NCBI GenBank assembly: GCA_949130495.1
Contig: OX422215.1
Span: 524,825,755-524,889,754 of the forward strand
DNA from: Sambucus nigra
Lineage: Eukaryota > Streptophyta > Magnoliopsida > Dipsacales > Adoxaceae
Reading direction: 5' to 3'
Length of the DNA: 64,000 bases
Made by a program: the position numbers and the translations under genes. The notes beneath the pieces are model-generated. The model searched no databases. It saw only the letters and a program-made list of their open reading frames with translations, and was not told where the DNA came from. This document shows, piece by piece, positions 41,880-53,629 of this stretch. How positions within the stretch are numbered: the first letter of the stretch is position 1; each line of letters begins with the position of its first letter.

Positions 41880-43020
41880 GTAGTTATGGTAAAAAAAAGA
41901 ACAACAAGTGGAGAATGTGTGTAGATTTCACAGATCTAAATAAATCATGCCCAAAGGATCACTTTCCTTTGCCCCGAATAGATCAGCTCATGGATGCTAC
42001 ATCAGGACATGAGCTACTCAACTTTATGGATGCTTATTCTGGTTATAGACAGATAAAAATGAATCCCGGAGACAGGGAAAGCACTTCTTTTGTCACTACC
42101 CGAGGAACATATTGTTATAATGTTATGCCTTTTGGTTTGAAAAATACAGGTGCTACATATCAAAGGCTGGTCAATAAGGTTTTTGAAGAGCAAATAGTAA
42201 AACATATGGAAGTCTACGTGGATGATATGCTTACAAAGAGAAAAAAGGCATCTGATCACATTGCCAACCTCAGCCAGCATTTTGATCAACTTGAGAAGCA
42301 CCAGATGAGGTTGAATCCAACCAAGTGTATTTTTGGAGTGCAAGAAGGAATGTTCCTCGGGTATAGAGTAAATCAAAGGGGAATTGAAGAAAATCTAGAT
42401 AAGATCAAGACATTAATTGGAATGCAATCCCCAACCTACAAGAAAAATATGCAAAGTCTGACTAGATGAGTAGCAACACTAAGTAGATTCATGTCTCGAG
42501 CTACAGATAGGTGCCTTCCATTCTTCAAGGAACTCAGAAAAAGCTTTGAATGGAACGAAGAATGTGAAAAAGCTTTTGTGGAGTTGAAAAAGTATTTGGG
42601 GTCATCTCCATTTCTCTCTCGACCAATCATAGGTGAAAAATTATACATGTAGTTATCTGTTTTCGAGTTAGTTGTGAGTTCTACATTGATCCGAGAAGAA
42701 AATGGAGTTCAAAAACCCATCTACTATACTAGTAAGGCTTTTCGAGGAGCAGAAATTAGGTACCCTCATTTGGAGAAATTGGCATTGGCATTGATTGAAG
42801 CATCTAGATGCATAAAACCTTATTTCCAAGACCATATAATCTTAGTTTACACTGATATGCCTCTAAGGCAGGCTTTGCATAAACCGGACAAATCTAGTAC
42901 ATTAATGTATTGGGCTATGGAATTAGGGGAGTATGATATCGTATATGAATGAAGGTCTTCTTTAAAAGGTCAAGCAGTGGCAGATTTCATAGTTGAGTTC
43001 ATTTATTCTGAGGTCCTCGA
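41880..43020 (+). pseudogene. Tat element reverse transcriptase and RNase H relic
   Basis: Open stretches 41915-42469 and 42674-42952. RT: W-R-M-C-V-D-F-T-D-L-N-K, M-D-A-Y-S-G-Y, V-M-P-F-G-L-K-N-T-G-A-T-Y-Q-R and Y-V-D-D at 42215-42226 (motif C). RNase H: P-I-Y-Y-T-S-K-A-F, then Y-P-H-L-E-K-L-A-L-A and A-D-F-I near 42980. Stops at 42467-42469 (TGA), about 42650 (TAG) and about 42950 (TGA, where the family has Trp). All are TAG or TGA. The copy is inactive. Confidence 0.88.
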
Positions 43021-43219
43021 GCAATAAAGTGAACAGGACGAACAAGAATCAAGAGGAAGTGACGTTAACAAGAAAGCTCCCGAGGAACTTTTAACGAAAC
43101 AAGCAGTTGCCGACCTATCAAATTACTCTTCTCGAAAATAGGAAATGACTAGAAAATATGAAGAATCAAGAGGAGAAATATTCCACTATGGGAGTTTAAC
43201 AGACCAAGCGTTTAATAAT

Positions 43220-43620
43220 AACGCCCCAATATGGAATTTATATGTTGATGGGTCATCTTGTGCAATCGGCAATGGAGCATGTATAATACTTAACACTCCT
43301 AATGGTATTGATATTGAGTATGCCCTGTATTTTCAATTCTAGGCTTCAAAAAATTAAGCAGAGTATGAAGCCGTTATTGTGGGATTAAGTTTAGCCCAAT
43401 CATTGAGTGTCGAGAAAGTTGTATCACACAGTAACTCTCAGCTGGTGGTGAACCAAATACTGGGTTTATATGGAGCTAAAGTGCAATTAACAGTCAGGTA
43501 ATTATCCAAGGCGATGGAAGTAATTGTAAAATTACTAGCTGTTTGGATGCATAGAATCCCAAGGTTGGAGAATGCTCGAGCTGATGCCCTTGCTCGGCTA
43601 GCCTCATCTACCGAGATTGA
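43220..43620 (+). pseudogene. Tat-type second RNase H (aRNH) relic
   Basis: W-N-L-Y-V-D-G-S-S (about 43232-43258), G-N-G-A-C-I-I-L, A-E-Y-E-A-V-I-V-G-L (about 43358-43390), S-N-S-Q-L-V-V (the family has D-S-Q-L-V; Asn replaces the catalytic Asp) and R-A-D-A-L-A-R-L-A-S (about 43579-43610). This extra 'archaeal-like' RNase H between RNase H and integrase is diagnostic of the Tat lineage. TAG codons near 43341 and 43500 interrupt it. Confidence 0.85.
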
Positions 43621-43799
43621 ACTCCGACAAAATATCCCTATTGAGATTTTGGCCAATAGGAGCATAGATGAAGATCCAATGATCAATTTTATTACCATAG
43701 ATATGGGGCCATCATGGATGGACCCCATCATAACATATATTGAAGAGGCAGATGTGGTGGAAGCCAAGAAGCTGAAGTATAAAGCAACTCGATATGTGT

Positions 43800-44923
43800 T
43801 AGACAAAGGTGTTTTGAATAGGAGAGGACTAAAAGTCAATTTGTAACGCTGTGTGCATCCATCAGAGGTCCAAAAACTAATTCAGGAGGTGTATGAAGGA
43901 TCATGTGTAGCTCACATAGCAGGGAGAACACTTCTGCAGAGAATAAGTGCGCAAGGATATCACTGGCCAACAATACGAACAAATTGTACAACTTTTGCCA
44001 AGAAGTGTGATAAATGTCAAAGATTCTCTAGCATTAAAAAAACTCCATAGGCTACTCTCACTCCAATCACTCCACCATGGCCATTTTCCATGTAGGGCAT
44101 AGACTTGGTTGGACCACTTCCAACCACCCGAGGAAGATTCAAGTACTTGGTCGTCACAGTGGATTACTTTACAAAATGGGTTGAGGCAGAGCCCTTGAGA
44201 GACATGACTTATGAAAAGGTGTATCAGTTCATATGGAAAGGCATCATCTGTAGGTATGGGTTACCCTATGCTTTTATTACCGACTATGGAACACAATTTG
44301 ACAATGATGAATTTGCAACTTGATGTGCCCAATCTAATATTCAAAAATTACAATAGGATCCAGGACATCCTTAGAGTAATGGCCAAACTGAAGTTACGAA
44401 CATAACTTTTCTTAATAGGTTGAAGAAAAGGCTTGATGATGCGAAGGGAAACTGGATAAATGAGTTACACTTTATCTTGTGGGCATACTGAACAACCCCG
44501 AGAACAACAACTGGAGAATACCCATATATTTTAGCATTTGGGATTGAAGACATCATACCTGCTGAGATGGGTTTACCATCCCATAGAGTTTTAAATTTTA
44601 ACTCTCCTGTAAGTGACCTAATGAGAAGATTGGATCTAGATATACTGGAAGAAGTAAGAGAAGATGATGCCCTAGGAAATGCAACCTACCAATAGAGAAC
44701 AACCCCTTTTTACAATAAAAGGATGAAACCGACCAACTTGAAGGAAGGAGATTATGTGCTGAAGAAAGTGCTGCAGAAAAATAACAAGCTTGAAGCTAAT
44801 TGGCATGGGCCATACTGTATTTTAGTAATCATCCGACCTGGAACTTACCAAATTAAAACCTTAGAAGGCAAAGAATTACAAAACCCATGGTATGCAAATC
44901 ATCTCAAAAAATATTACCAATGA
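43800..44923 (+). pseudogene. Tat element integrase relic
   Basis: A zinc-finger-like H-x-A-G-R-T, then C-D-K-C-Q (about 44008-44022); core D in G-I-D-L-V-G-P-L (about 44097), D in I-T-D-Y-G-T-Q-F (about 44279) and E in S-N-G-Q-T-E (about 44392); C-terminal L-K-E-G-D-Y-V-L-K and W-H-G-P-Y (44735-44815). At least six in-frame TAG/TGA codons occur where the family has Trp, Gln or Arg. The frame closes at 44921-44923. Confidence 0.87.
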
Positions 44924-45361
44924 TGTTGTAATCAGTTTGAAATCAACTTTTAGTATTAATAAAATTATCAGTTATTTTAAGTTTTGGAAGTGTAGGAGGG
45001 TAGTGAGACTGGGGTCTATGAATATCTGGAAAGAATGAGGCGTGACCCAATCCAATGGACACTGCCTGCAAGGTCTTCGAGGTCTTCTGGTGCAAGTTCT
45101 TAAGAAACCTTCTCTTTCTGGTAACAATGGAGCTCAAGCTTCAACTCACTCCCTGTAAGAAGATGAACTTTCACAGCAAAAATAGTAATTTTCTCAAGGG
45201 AAACACCTGAGAATGATGGCTGTCAGTTGAGGAGTGAAAGAACAAGGCACTTAGCATTAAGAGAATGAGTAGGGAGAGAATACTAGGTAGGTCTGGTGTG
45301 ATTTTGACAGAGTAACAGTGCAATTTTCAATTCTCGTCCTCTTAACCTTACCCGAGGGTCT

Positions 45362-45369
45362 TATTTATA
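45362..45369 (-). promoter_or_regulatory. TATA box of the solo LTR
   Basis: Minus strand GAGTATAAATAAGACC, with a GC-rich start-site region downstream on the minus strand. Its position, about 375 bp from the LTR's 3' end, is plausible for an LTR promoter. Confidence 0.5.
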
Positions 45370-46009
45370 CTCGGTCCTTAGGGTTGAGTTGACACTTTTA
45401 GGTGCCAAAATTGAGAGGGTTGGTGAGGGACAATGTCTGGAATGTACGATTTGTCCCTACCTACAGGCAGCCCTGCCTATCCCCTCTGGTAGGTGCCACT
45501 TAGTGCCATCCAAAGTCAAAAAGCAAATATATCTCCCAATGAAGACAAAATATCTGATTTGGTAAATATCCTTTGAAACGGTAACTTGTGGTACAGAGTT
45601 TGCAAATCTTGAGAGAAGAGGCCTTAAGGGTCCCTCTCCTCTAAAATCATTATTTTTCTTGAGAGGGACCTTGAGGATCCCCTCTTGTGAGAAAGTCATT
45701 TTTTGTAAAGACTTCATTTCTTATGAGCAACCAGCTCTTTGGCTGCTCAGTTCGCTTGTGACTAAGTGTGAGGTGTGTGTAGTCTTGAGTGACTCCTGGG
45801 TCTTCCTACTAGTATTATCTCAATCCTATAGTGTTAAGTGGTTGAGCTTGCTCAACATACCTTGTCCCTCAGCCGCCAAGTTAAAACTCCCAAGAGATTC
45901 GAGCTAGCCTACCTGAGCCCTGCTTGTTTAACTAGGCAGCCTGACAAGAAAATAAGTGTTAGTACTTATGTTCTTTTAAAGAATGACTTTTAATGATGAG
46001 GGGTTGCTT

Positions 46010-46440
46010 CCCTCATTCTAACATGGTTTTCTGGGAGCTGAGGGGGAAGGAACTTGAGGGTCCCTCCTCAAATATGACTTTCTACTGTTAAGGAACCCAG
46101 AGGGGGGGGGGGGGTTCCTTCTCAAATGTCATTTTTGCTGTTGAGGAATCCTGGGGGGACTCCTTCTCAAATATCATTTTCTGCTGTTGAGGAACCCTAT
46201 GGTGGGTTCCTTCTTAATGTGAATTTCTAGTGAGGGACCCTAGGTGGTTCTTTCTCAATGTCAACCTTTTCTGTTGAGGAACCCTAGGGGGTTCCTTCTC
46301 AATGCCCATTTCTTGCGAGGGACCCTAGGGGTTCCTTCTCCATGTTAACTTCTGTTGTTGAGGAACCCTAGGGGGGTTGGGGGTTCCTTCTCAATGTCAA
46401 CTTCTTCTATTGAGGAACCCTAGGGGGAGTCCCTCTCAAC
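46010..46440. repeat. Tandem repeat, 40-60 bp units (GAGGAACCCTAGGGGGTTCC)
   Basis: About eight imperfect units of GTTGAGGAACCCTAGGGG...TTCCTTCTCAATGTCAACTTC. The core GGAACCCTAGGGGGTTCC is nearly palindromic. Unit length varies between about 40 and 60 bp. Confidence 0.85.
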
Positions 46441-46740
46441 ATGGGCTTCTGCCACCACCTAGGTGATGTGTCTTCTCGACTTGAGTTTTTGTAGGGACCC
46501 TGGGTGAGTCCCTCTCAACATGGGATTTTGACACCGCCTGGATGAGGTATCTTCTCGACTTGAGTTCTTGCATGGACCTTGGGGGAGTCCCTCTCAACAT
46601 GGGCTTTAGTCGCCACCTAGGTGAGGTCCCTTCTCGACTTGAGTTTCTGCAGGGATCCTGGAGGGAGTCCCTCTCAACATGGGCTTTTGTCGCCACCTAT
46701 GTGGGGTCCCCTCTCGACTTGAGTTTCTTTTCGGGATTTA
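46428..46740. repeat. Tandem repeat, four copies of about 80 bp
   Basis: CCCTCTCAACATGGGCTT recurs near 46431, 46510, 46589 and 46670, followed each time by GCCACCTAGGTGAGGT and TTCTCGACTTGAGTTTCTGC. Frames on either strand are repeat translations. Confidence 0.88.
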
Positions 46741-46771
46741 AAAAATATTTTGGGGAAGACACCCTTCTACA

Positions 46772-47462
46772 GTAAGTATTAGTGCTATGCACTACTATAG
46801 ATAAATTGACAAAAGTTAGAAGTTATTGCCATAAAAACTTCAAATTGTTTCTCGATTAAGCAAATCTTTCCCTGAACGATGCACAAAAAAACACAAGAAT
46901 ACAAGAGAGTTTCTCGGCACAAGCAATAAGTTAATCGAAAAAGCCACAAACGTGATCGCTAATATGCAAAGTACAAGTCAACAGGATGGTAAGTACTCTA
47001 GAAACTTGGTCCACAAACATAAGGATAAAACAAGATCCTTATCCTCCTGGGCAAAGTGCAGGAAGAACATTGCAAATATTCCTTAAGAGGAATGTCAATA
47101 CATATTCCACATACGCCTGGTCACACCACTGGTATCTGACGCAAAAACCTAACACTTGGGTGAATTAGTATAACCTTTTGAGACACATGGGTAACTAGCT
47201 CCAAATTTAGATTTTAATCTAAGTATTCTAGTAGAACCTATGTATTCATCTAACTAGCTTTAAATTTAGGTCTTAGTCTAAGTAGGCTAGTAGAACATTT
47301 GCATTGATACTCAATTTAGATTTTAATATAAGTGTATTCATAGAACAAATGATAAAGAAATGATTAATCCTACACATTCAAAACAAGATAAATTGATCAA
47401 ATTTCAATTTCATTAAATAGAATTAATTAAATAACCGTGTTAACAAAATAAAGTACAAAGTT
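46772..47462. other. Non-coding part of the Tat 3' region
   Basis: No gene seen. A diverged about 62-bp duplication (AACTAGCT...AAATTTAG...TAGTAGAAC) lies near 47192 and 47253. Confidence 0.6.
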
Positions 47463-50400
47463 TCATTCTGCAGGACGTTTCCCTTCAGCTTTGGAAACAA
47501 GATCCATTCCAGTAGGAGGATCATCTAAAGTGTAAGGAGAATTAATGAAGTTAAAATCCTTAAGCATTCTGATATTGCTGCTACTGGGACGATCAAGCAT
47601 GTGAGGAGGTCAAACGATTTCTAATTCATCAAGAGGCTCATAATCTCCCAGGTACATTGAAATCAAGCATTGATGAATACTTCAGATAGGAATCCAATTG
47701 ACATATAATTTAAAAGGGGGATCGTCAAGGTCAAGCAATCCTGGATCATACCAGTCCCACTGTTGGTTGTTTTGGTGCACCTTCATCACTATCGAAGCAT
47801 TCATCCAGCTCCCATTTATAACTCTCATTCTTAGCCTATTGAAGCTTGTCCTCAAGATGTCCCAGAGCTTCATTGTACCCTTTTATCCAGATTCCCCTTG
47901 GTTATTTGTGGAATTGGAAGGTCAATCTCTCCACCTGGTGATGCAGTTTCTTTAACATTCCATCCTTGGCTTGTAATTGAGAATATTGAGTGGGTAGTTG
48001 CTCGAACAAGGCCTGTAGCTTCTGATACATCTCAGCAATGGCTTAATTTTTGGCTTTTAATTGTGAATCTTGATTGGTAAGGGTATGTTGGGTCCTGATT
48101 TCCTCTATAGTGCCTCGGCCAGGTTTGACTCTAGCTCGGGAAGATGAATAATCATGTTTTGATTTCTTCAGGGCCTCCAACTCCTCACTCAACCTTACAT
48201 TCTCATCCTCCAAGAATGAATGACCCTCATTCGTAGTAGCAACAACAACAGTGTATGACTTAAAGGAAGCAAGTTCATCTCTCAAACTGTTGTTCTCTTC
48301 CTTTAAAATCTTAGCAAAGGACCTTGCTTCCTCCACTTCATGCTTAAGAAGGAATTCTTGCCTTCGAAAATGGGAGGCAAATTTATCCAACTTTTGCTCA
48401 AAGTCTCAACCTTCATTCAGGCCTGGAACTTTTTCTCATAATCCTCATGCAAACGTGCCTTAGCTTCCTTGTGGTCCTTCTGTATCTCTTCAATCATTTC
48501 GTAGTAAGCAACATTATTGGCGACTGCCCGATCAAGAAGACAATTCAGATGAACATCATCTTCTTTGGCTTGTTCAGATACCCCTTACCCAAGAAACTTC
48601 AGTAGGCCGGCCTCAGTCAGAGATAAGTGACCATCTTTGAAAATCTCATTACACCTCTGGAGTGGCTCGAAGTCAGTAGATGAGAAATATTCTAATTTAT
48701 CCATAAACTATTAAGAAGAAGAAAATCATCAATCAACAAGGTGCAGATCATGGAAAACTATAAGAAGAGGAACAAAAGCATTTCTCTTTTCATTAATAGA
48801 AGGGGAAATTACAGGTACATCTTCAAGAAAAAAGAAAAAGTACAACTACTAAAAAAAGGAAATAAAAAGCTGCTCGGATATACACCTTCTTCTTATCTAT
48901 TTCAGGATTAGCTGAAGTAGAAGTAGGGGAAGAAGGGGGAGAAGGATTAACTGTGGAGGGGGCAGAAGAATCAACATCCTGGTGTTGATCAGCAGACTCG
49001 ATCATCATAAGGGATTCACTAGAACCCCCATCATCATCAACTTCCTCGTCCATATTTGGAGGGTCCCCATGATCATGTCACAAGAACAAATTAGAGTCTT
49101 TTGGAGTGCCGACCTCCACTAAGGAAGTTGACCAACCATCTTTAAATAATTTGAAGCTTCTCCAATGGCCTTATCCTAGTCTCTATTAAAGCCAGCCTCC
49201 CTGGCTTTAGTCCTTTTCGCCTTCTCAACATCCAAATCCTTTTGTAGCTGGGCGATCTTGACTTTCTCAGCATCTAAGTCTTTTTGCAACTTATCAGCTA
49301 GACCATGAGCAGTTTTATCATCTCCTTTAGTAACTTTCACCTTCTCCTCCCATTTCTTTAGTTCATTGGCCAGTGCTTGTTGGGAATGAAGCATTGACTT
49401 TTTAGCTCATTAAAAGCCTCTTCAACTTCCCTAAAAGAAGCTTTCAAATCCTCAACTTTCTCCAATATGTTGTTGAAGTCAATGAGGAACTGTACAAAGA
49501 CCATATGGAAAGTCAGTATTATGGAGAACAAACAAAGAGGACAAAAATAAAGAAGGTAAAAGAATATACCAGAGAAAGGCTTTAATCATCCATGTCAAAA
49601 CTGTTGGAATGAGGCAGTTCCGCTGCAGCACCCCTATGGTCTGGTTAAGTCCCAAACTTTATTAGTTGTCTTTCAAATCCAAGGCTAAGGACCACTAGAG
49701 AGGCAGAAGAAGATATATCGACCAACTCTCGTTGGTCAGGAAGGGTAGAAGAACCTTCTGCTAACTTAGAAGGAAGCCATTTCCTCATTCTTTCAAGGGG
49801 ATATCTTTAACTTTCTTAGTTGGGGTTACCAGTTTTATCTTTATTTTTTAACCCCTTATCATCTTATTTATAAGGGGCATTGGAAACCATATCTCCCAAA
49901 ATGTTGGAAAATTTCCTTTTTCCCATAGTAGCAGCAATAGGTAAGTTTGAATCTAAGGAGGAAGGGGAGTGGGCAGCAAGATCACCACTGCCAGATGCAT
50001 CAGCTGAAGATGTAAAGAGAGGTTCCTTCTCAAGGTCAATTACAGGGGAAGGAGTGTCTATTGAGGAACGAGCAATAAAGGAGGAAATTGTATTCTTATA
50101 CTGCAGCAAATAGGATGCAGACGTAATATGCTCCTCACCAATCCTCTAATGAAGACCCCAAATGAATTTCAACTCCTTGAGGTTCAGTTCACTCTCCTTT
50201 GGGCACCTTCTGTTCTGATCAACTGCAATTAAAATTTACAGATAAAAAATTAGTATTACATTTAAATAAGTATTTATAGGGCAAGACAGTTAAATGAGAA
50301 ATAACCTATCCCATTGCCAAAAGGAGGGCATTTAGGCCCCTGGTACTCTACATTCCCAATCAAAGGGGAGTATTGCCAATTTTTTACAATTACTCTATGC

Positions 50401-50810
50401 TCAAAATAATACCTATTGGAGTCTGGAAGATTGACTATTAACACTTTGTTTACAACCCTAGTCTTTAAATAAAAAACAATGTGTCTAGTCACCCATTTAT
50501 AACAAAACATTATTTTTGGAGTCCTTAGATGGGTTCCATGGATTTGATTCAATCTACATACTCCATTTACGACCCTTCAGGTGTTGGGGGCTACCCTAGA
50601 TAGCACAACATCAAAATATTGACAAAACTCAAGGCAAAATGGGTTTGGAGGAAAGGTAAACCCACACTCAACTATAAAGATAAAGGGAAACTAGTGACCC
50701 TCAGCAAGTGAGAAAAAATCAGCAGGCAAAGTAGTGTGTTCCAAAACAACCTAAGAGGGAATCTTAAATTCATTTATGAATTCGTCAAGAGAATCAATAG
50801 AGTAAACCAT
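47463..50810 (-). pseudogene. Antisense accessory gene of the Tat element, resembling gypsy-type Transposase_28 (PF04195)
   Basis: On the minus strand, coding character runs for 3.3 kb opposite to pol. It starts M-V-Y-S-I-D-S-L-D-E-F at 50810. A core at 50552-50274 includes F-C-Y-K-W-V-T-R-H and the L-P-D-S-N-x-Y-Y-F-E-H-R-x-I-V block, like the conserved 'L-P-S-S-x-K-x-W-K-x-x-F-F' part of PF04195 proteins. A Ser/Pro/Asp-rich linker follows (50109-49864, 49053-48823), then two coiled-coil stretches (49394-49176; 48390-48043, heptads such as E-V-E-E-A-R-S-F-A-K-I-L-K-E-E), a G-Y-N-E-A-L block (about 47880) and a stop at 47463. Splice-like signals occur (acceptors near 50225 and 48702, donor near 48885), suggesting introns. 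Tat elements such as Grande are known to carry an antisense gene (gene23) in this position. TAG/TGA stops and frameshifts make this copy inactive. The family call is by motif resemblance only. Confidence 0.55.
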
Positions 50811-50978
50811 GATGAAGAATAGAAGAAAAGAGATAGAGTTCTTACAGAGATTAAGGATTTAGCAAGAATTGAAGGACAGAAAAAGATCGCACAAACGAGA
50901 AAAAGAAATCTTGAAGATGCAATAGCAAAAAACACTCAAAAAATTTAAGGTAAGTAAAGATCGTGGCTTTTCCCGCTC

Positions 50979-50984
50979 TTTATA
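50979..50984 (-). promoter_or_regulatory. TATA box of the antisense gene
   Basis: Minus strand CCTATAAAGAGCGGG, about 170 bp upstream of the antisense ATG at 50810 and outside either LTR. It suggests the antisense gene is transcribed from its own promoter. Confidence 0.5.
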
Positions 50985-51251
50985 GGTTGCCTCAAAAATT
51001 GGAAAAATAATAATTAAAAGGCAGCGTCAATTGAACTGGCGGCGGTTAAAGGTAGAAAAGACGAATTGGCCCAAAAATGATTCATTAAAGTGATGGATAA
51101 TTACAAAAATGCCATGCGCATTATATTTCCACAGATAAGCCATAATTTTTACAAGTATGAGAAGTCGGCAGCCGACCAAGCCTAAAATTATTGCCCGAGC
51201 AGTGTTTTTGTGATAAATGTTCCATACTCTTGTAAAAACTTCAAGCATGAA

Positions 51252-51265
51252 ACATTGGGGGCTTC
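51252..51265 (+). other. Polypurine tract of the Tat element
   Basis: ATTGGGGGCTTC directly precedes the 3' LTR. This short G-tract form is usual in Tat elements. Confidence 0.65.
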
Positions 51266-51756
51266 TATTGATACTAAAAATTATCCTGTTATGTGGACCA
51301 ATCGAATACTGACACGTGCAATATAGCAAAAGGATAATCATGATCAGTAGGGATGAAATACTGACCTACTAAGGGATGCCGACCAACCTGTCATTGAAGC
51401 CCGAAAAATACCAGGGAGACCGACCACCAACACCAGGGAGACCAACCAATAGTGAGAGTAAAATGCCAACAATTGTATACATAAATGATTGTACTGATGT
51501 AAAATGTCTACAATATAAAGACATTCCATCTTTTGATATTTAAACACTTGTACACCCCCTGGGGTATATAAATACATTGTAAACCCTACATCCAAGAGGG
51601 ACGAAACAAGAGGCAATTGAACAAAGCCAAACGTAATACACCACAGTGGACGTAGGGTCTTTATTTAAGCCAAACCACTTTAAAAATCTTTTGTCTCTTT
51701 TACTCATATTTATCTGTGATCAATTAATTAGCCTACTCTAGTTTTTTGCATCAACA
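51266..51756 (+). repeat. 3' LTR of the Tat element
   Basis: 491 bp, TATTGATACT...ATCAACA (G to A at the second base). It includes the intact TATA box TATATAAAT at 51565-51573. Confidence 0.88.
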
Positions 51757-53629
51757 CATAAAATTACCACTTGCTCAAATCAATTCACCGCTAATCGATT
51801 TTAAACAACTCCTTATTTATTCCTTGATTCTTAGATTTAACTTATTTGATACTCTACCAGATTATAAAATCCACTAGCCGGGTTTACTAGTGGAATCAAA
51901 ACATATTAGTCTATCAAGGGGTTATCATAATCCAAGATCTTTCTTAGATGTGGATACCTCCACATTATGATCTCAGACTTACTTACATAACGATTGTCCA
52001 ACATGTGGTGATTAAGATCCAATAAGATTGAATCTTCACCATAAGAGTCAAAGCAACAATTATGCAAGCATTCTAATCCTCATAACCCTCGGGATTAAGA
52101 ACATATGCACCCTTTGCAAATATTGTGAGATTGCCCAAGCCTAATCTAATCAACACCTAGACTTGAATCTCATTGCTGGTCCTATTCAAGATATACCTGA
52201 ATGTACCATCCATAATCCTTTTGGATCTATTAGAGAAGTTCTCAAAGCATCAGACATGTTGTCATTTTTTGAGATAAATTTTTAGGATTCCTAAGGTAGT
52301 TTTACCGATAGGATATTAATTCCCCATTTAGGTTGTTAAATGTTCAATCATACTAGAACCGTAATTCCGATCTCTTATGATCAGTCCGAACACAATTCAC
52401 CAAATTTCATACTAAGTTCAAACGAGCGACAAGGTATATAATATATTTAACCACAAATATAAGGCATTCTCACAGACATAATTCCTATTTCTAAATAAAC
52501 TGATACACTTTTACTAATATAAAAATATAATTCTTATTTGTTAAATGCCCCACTCAAATATAAATTACCTTACCAAGGAAAATGGAAGTTCATTCGATGT
52601 TATATGAAAGAGTTTAATCAGAAGACTCGAAAGAGGAAGTCTGGTAGAAACGACGAAGCTTAATACTCTATCGATCGACCTGGCTTAGATGGTTCCCAAG
52701 GAAACTTATTTTGAGAATATAGAGATCAAAACTGCTTTACCCGATTGAGCAGATTGCGAAATAACTCTATGCGATCAAGCATGTTACGAATAGTTCACCT
52801 GATTGAGCATGTTGCAAGCAACCATCAACTTGCTCAACTAAAGTATTAATGAGCTGTAAAATGGTTCTGACGTTGAAAGCACTATATGACACAAATGAAT
52901 ATTCATTTTTCACACGATCCAATGCATGCAAACTTTATATTATTTATTGGGTAGTGCGAGTAACTCACATGCTAAAGCTGGAAAACTTCTAGTTAAAGTA
53001 ATATTTTCTTTCGTTTTAAAGTCAACTTTAACCCATGCTTAATGGATCTATCCCTCACTTAATAACCGATGGAGTTTTACCAGCAGAAGGGTCCAAAAGA
53101 GAAAAGGTCACCCAAGGTCCCACGGGTTATAGCTGAAACTATATATGTTGCATCAATTTATTTAGGAAAGGATAGAAAATAGGGACTTAAAGAGGTTCAA
53201 GAGACATACATAATAGAAGACATAATAGATATATACAAGAGATTATGAGATTCTTAATAGAGTTTAAAATCTTTATACACTTGAGAGGAATAGTTTTGTT
53301 GTTGATATTGAGTGTTTGTAAACATTTATTTTCATTCTTTAAGTAAAATAAAACTCGAGCTTCTATGGACGTAGCCCAAGTTAGGTGAATCATGTTAATT
53401 ATTGTGTTCTTACAGTTGATTTTCTCCTTCGAGCATATTTTCCTTTATGATTGAGTTTGCTTTTTATCACTATTGCAAAGTATATTTTCCTATCACCATT
53501 AATAAGGGTTACACTTCAGTTTCACTGTAAACACCTAGGCGACAAGAGAAATTACAACTTCTTTTTAGAACCCAAGGAGAAGTACACTCTTATATTCGAC
53601 GACTTTAATAGGGAGGCATTCTTGTAGAG
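51757..53629. other. Unassigned AT-rich DNA, possibly the 5' end of the next Gypsy element
   Basis: No coding frame. Three short repeats of a GATTGAGCATGTTGC-like motif lie at about 52742-52822. This would be the place for the LTR and leader of the gag-pol that follows, but I cannot find a second copy of any part of it in the window. Confidence 0.5.

Larger units (their letters stand above)
44991..46771 (-). mobile_element. Solo LTR of a different family, inserted behind the Tat pol
   Basis: Plus-strand edges TGTAGGAGGG and CCCTTCTACA give TGTAG/CTACA inverted ends over 1781 bp, flanked by GGAAG (44986-44990) and GTAAG (46772-46776), a 4 of 5 target duplication. A TATA box is on the minus strand (TATAAATA at 45369-45362), so the LTR reads leftward. 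Its upstream part is filled with tandem repeats (46010-46740). No internal region or second LTR exists nearby, consistent with LTR-LTR recombination. Confidence 0.6.
38609..51756 (+). mobile_element. Ty3/Gypsy retrotransposon, Tat lineage, with antisense accessory gene
   Basis: Short LTRs (38609-39035 and 51266-51756) with ends TGTTGAT...ATCAACA bound 13.1 kb. A primer-site-like GTCGTCGTCTGTGGGAA follows the 5' LTR (a mutated form of the TGGCGCCGTCTGTGGGA class). Gag, protease, reverse transcriptase, RNase H, a second RNase H of the Tat type and integrase follow in order, all with stops. Behind pol come an unrelated solo LTR (44991-46771) and an antisense gene relic (50810 to 47463), and a polypurine tract precedes the 3' LTR. 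Dual RNase H plus extra genes behind pol define the Tat lineage (compare Grande, Retand and Ogre). I found no matching target duplication (GGAAT left, CATAA right). Confidence 0.85.

Noticed and set aside
45457..46775. Frames at 45457-45717, 45659-45907, 46436-46696 and 46542-46775
   Set aside because: They lie in the solo LTR and its tandem repeats, on both strands, with no recognisable domain.
38604..51761. Target-site duplication of the Tat element
   Set aside because: GGAAT and CATAA do not match. LTR ends are supported by the LTR pair and by the TGTTGAT/ATCAACA inverted ends only.
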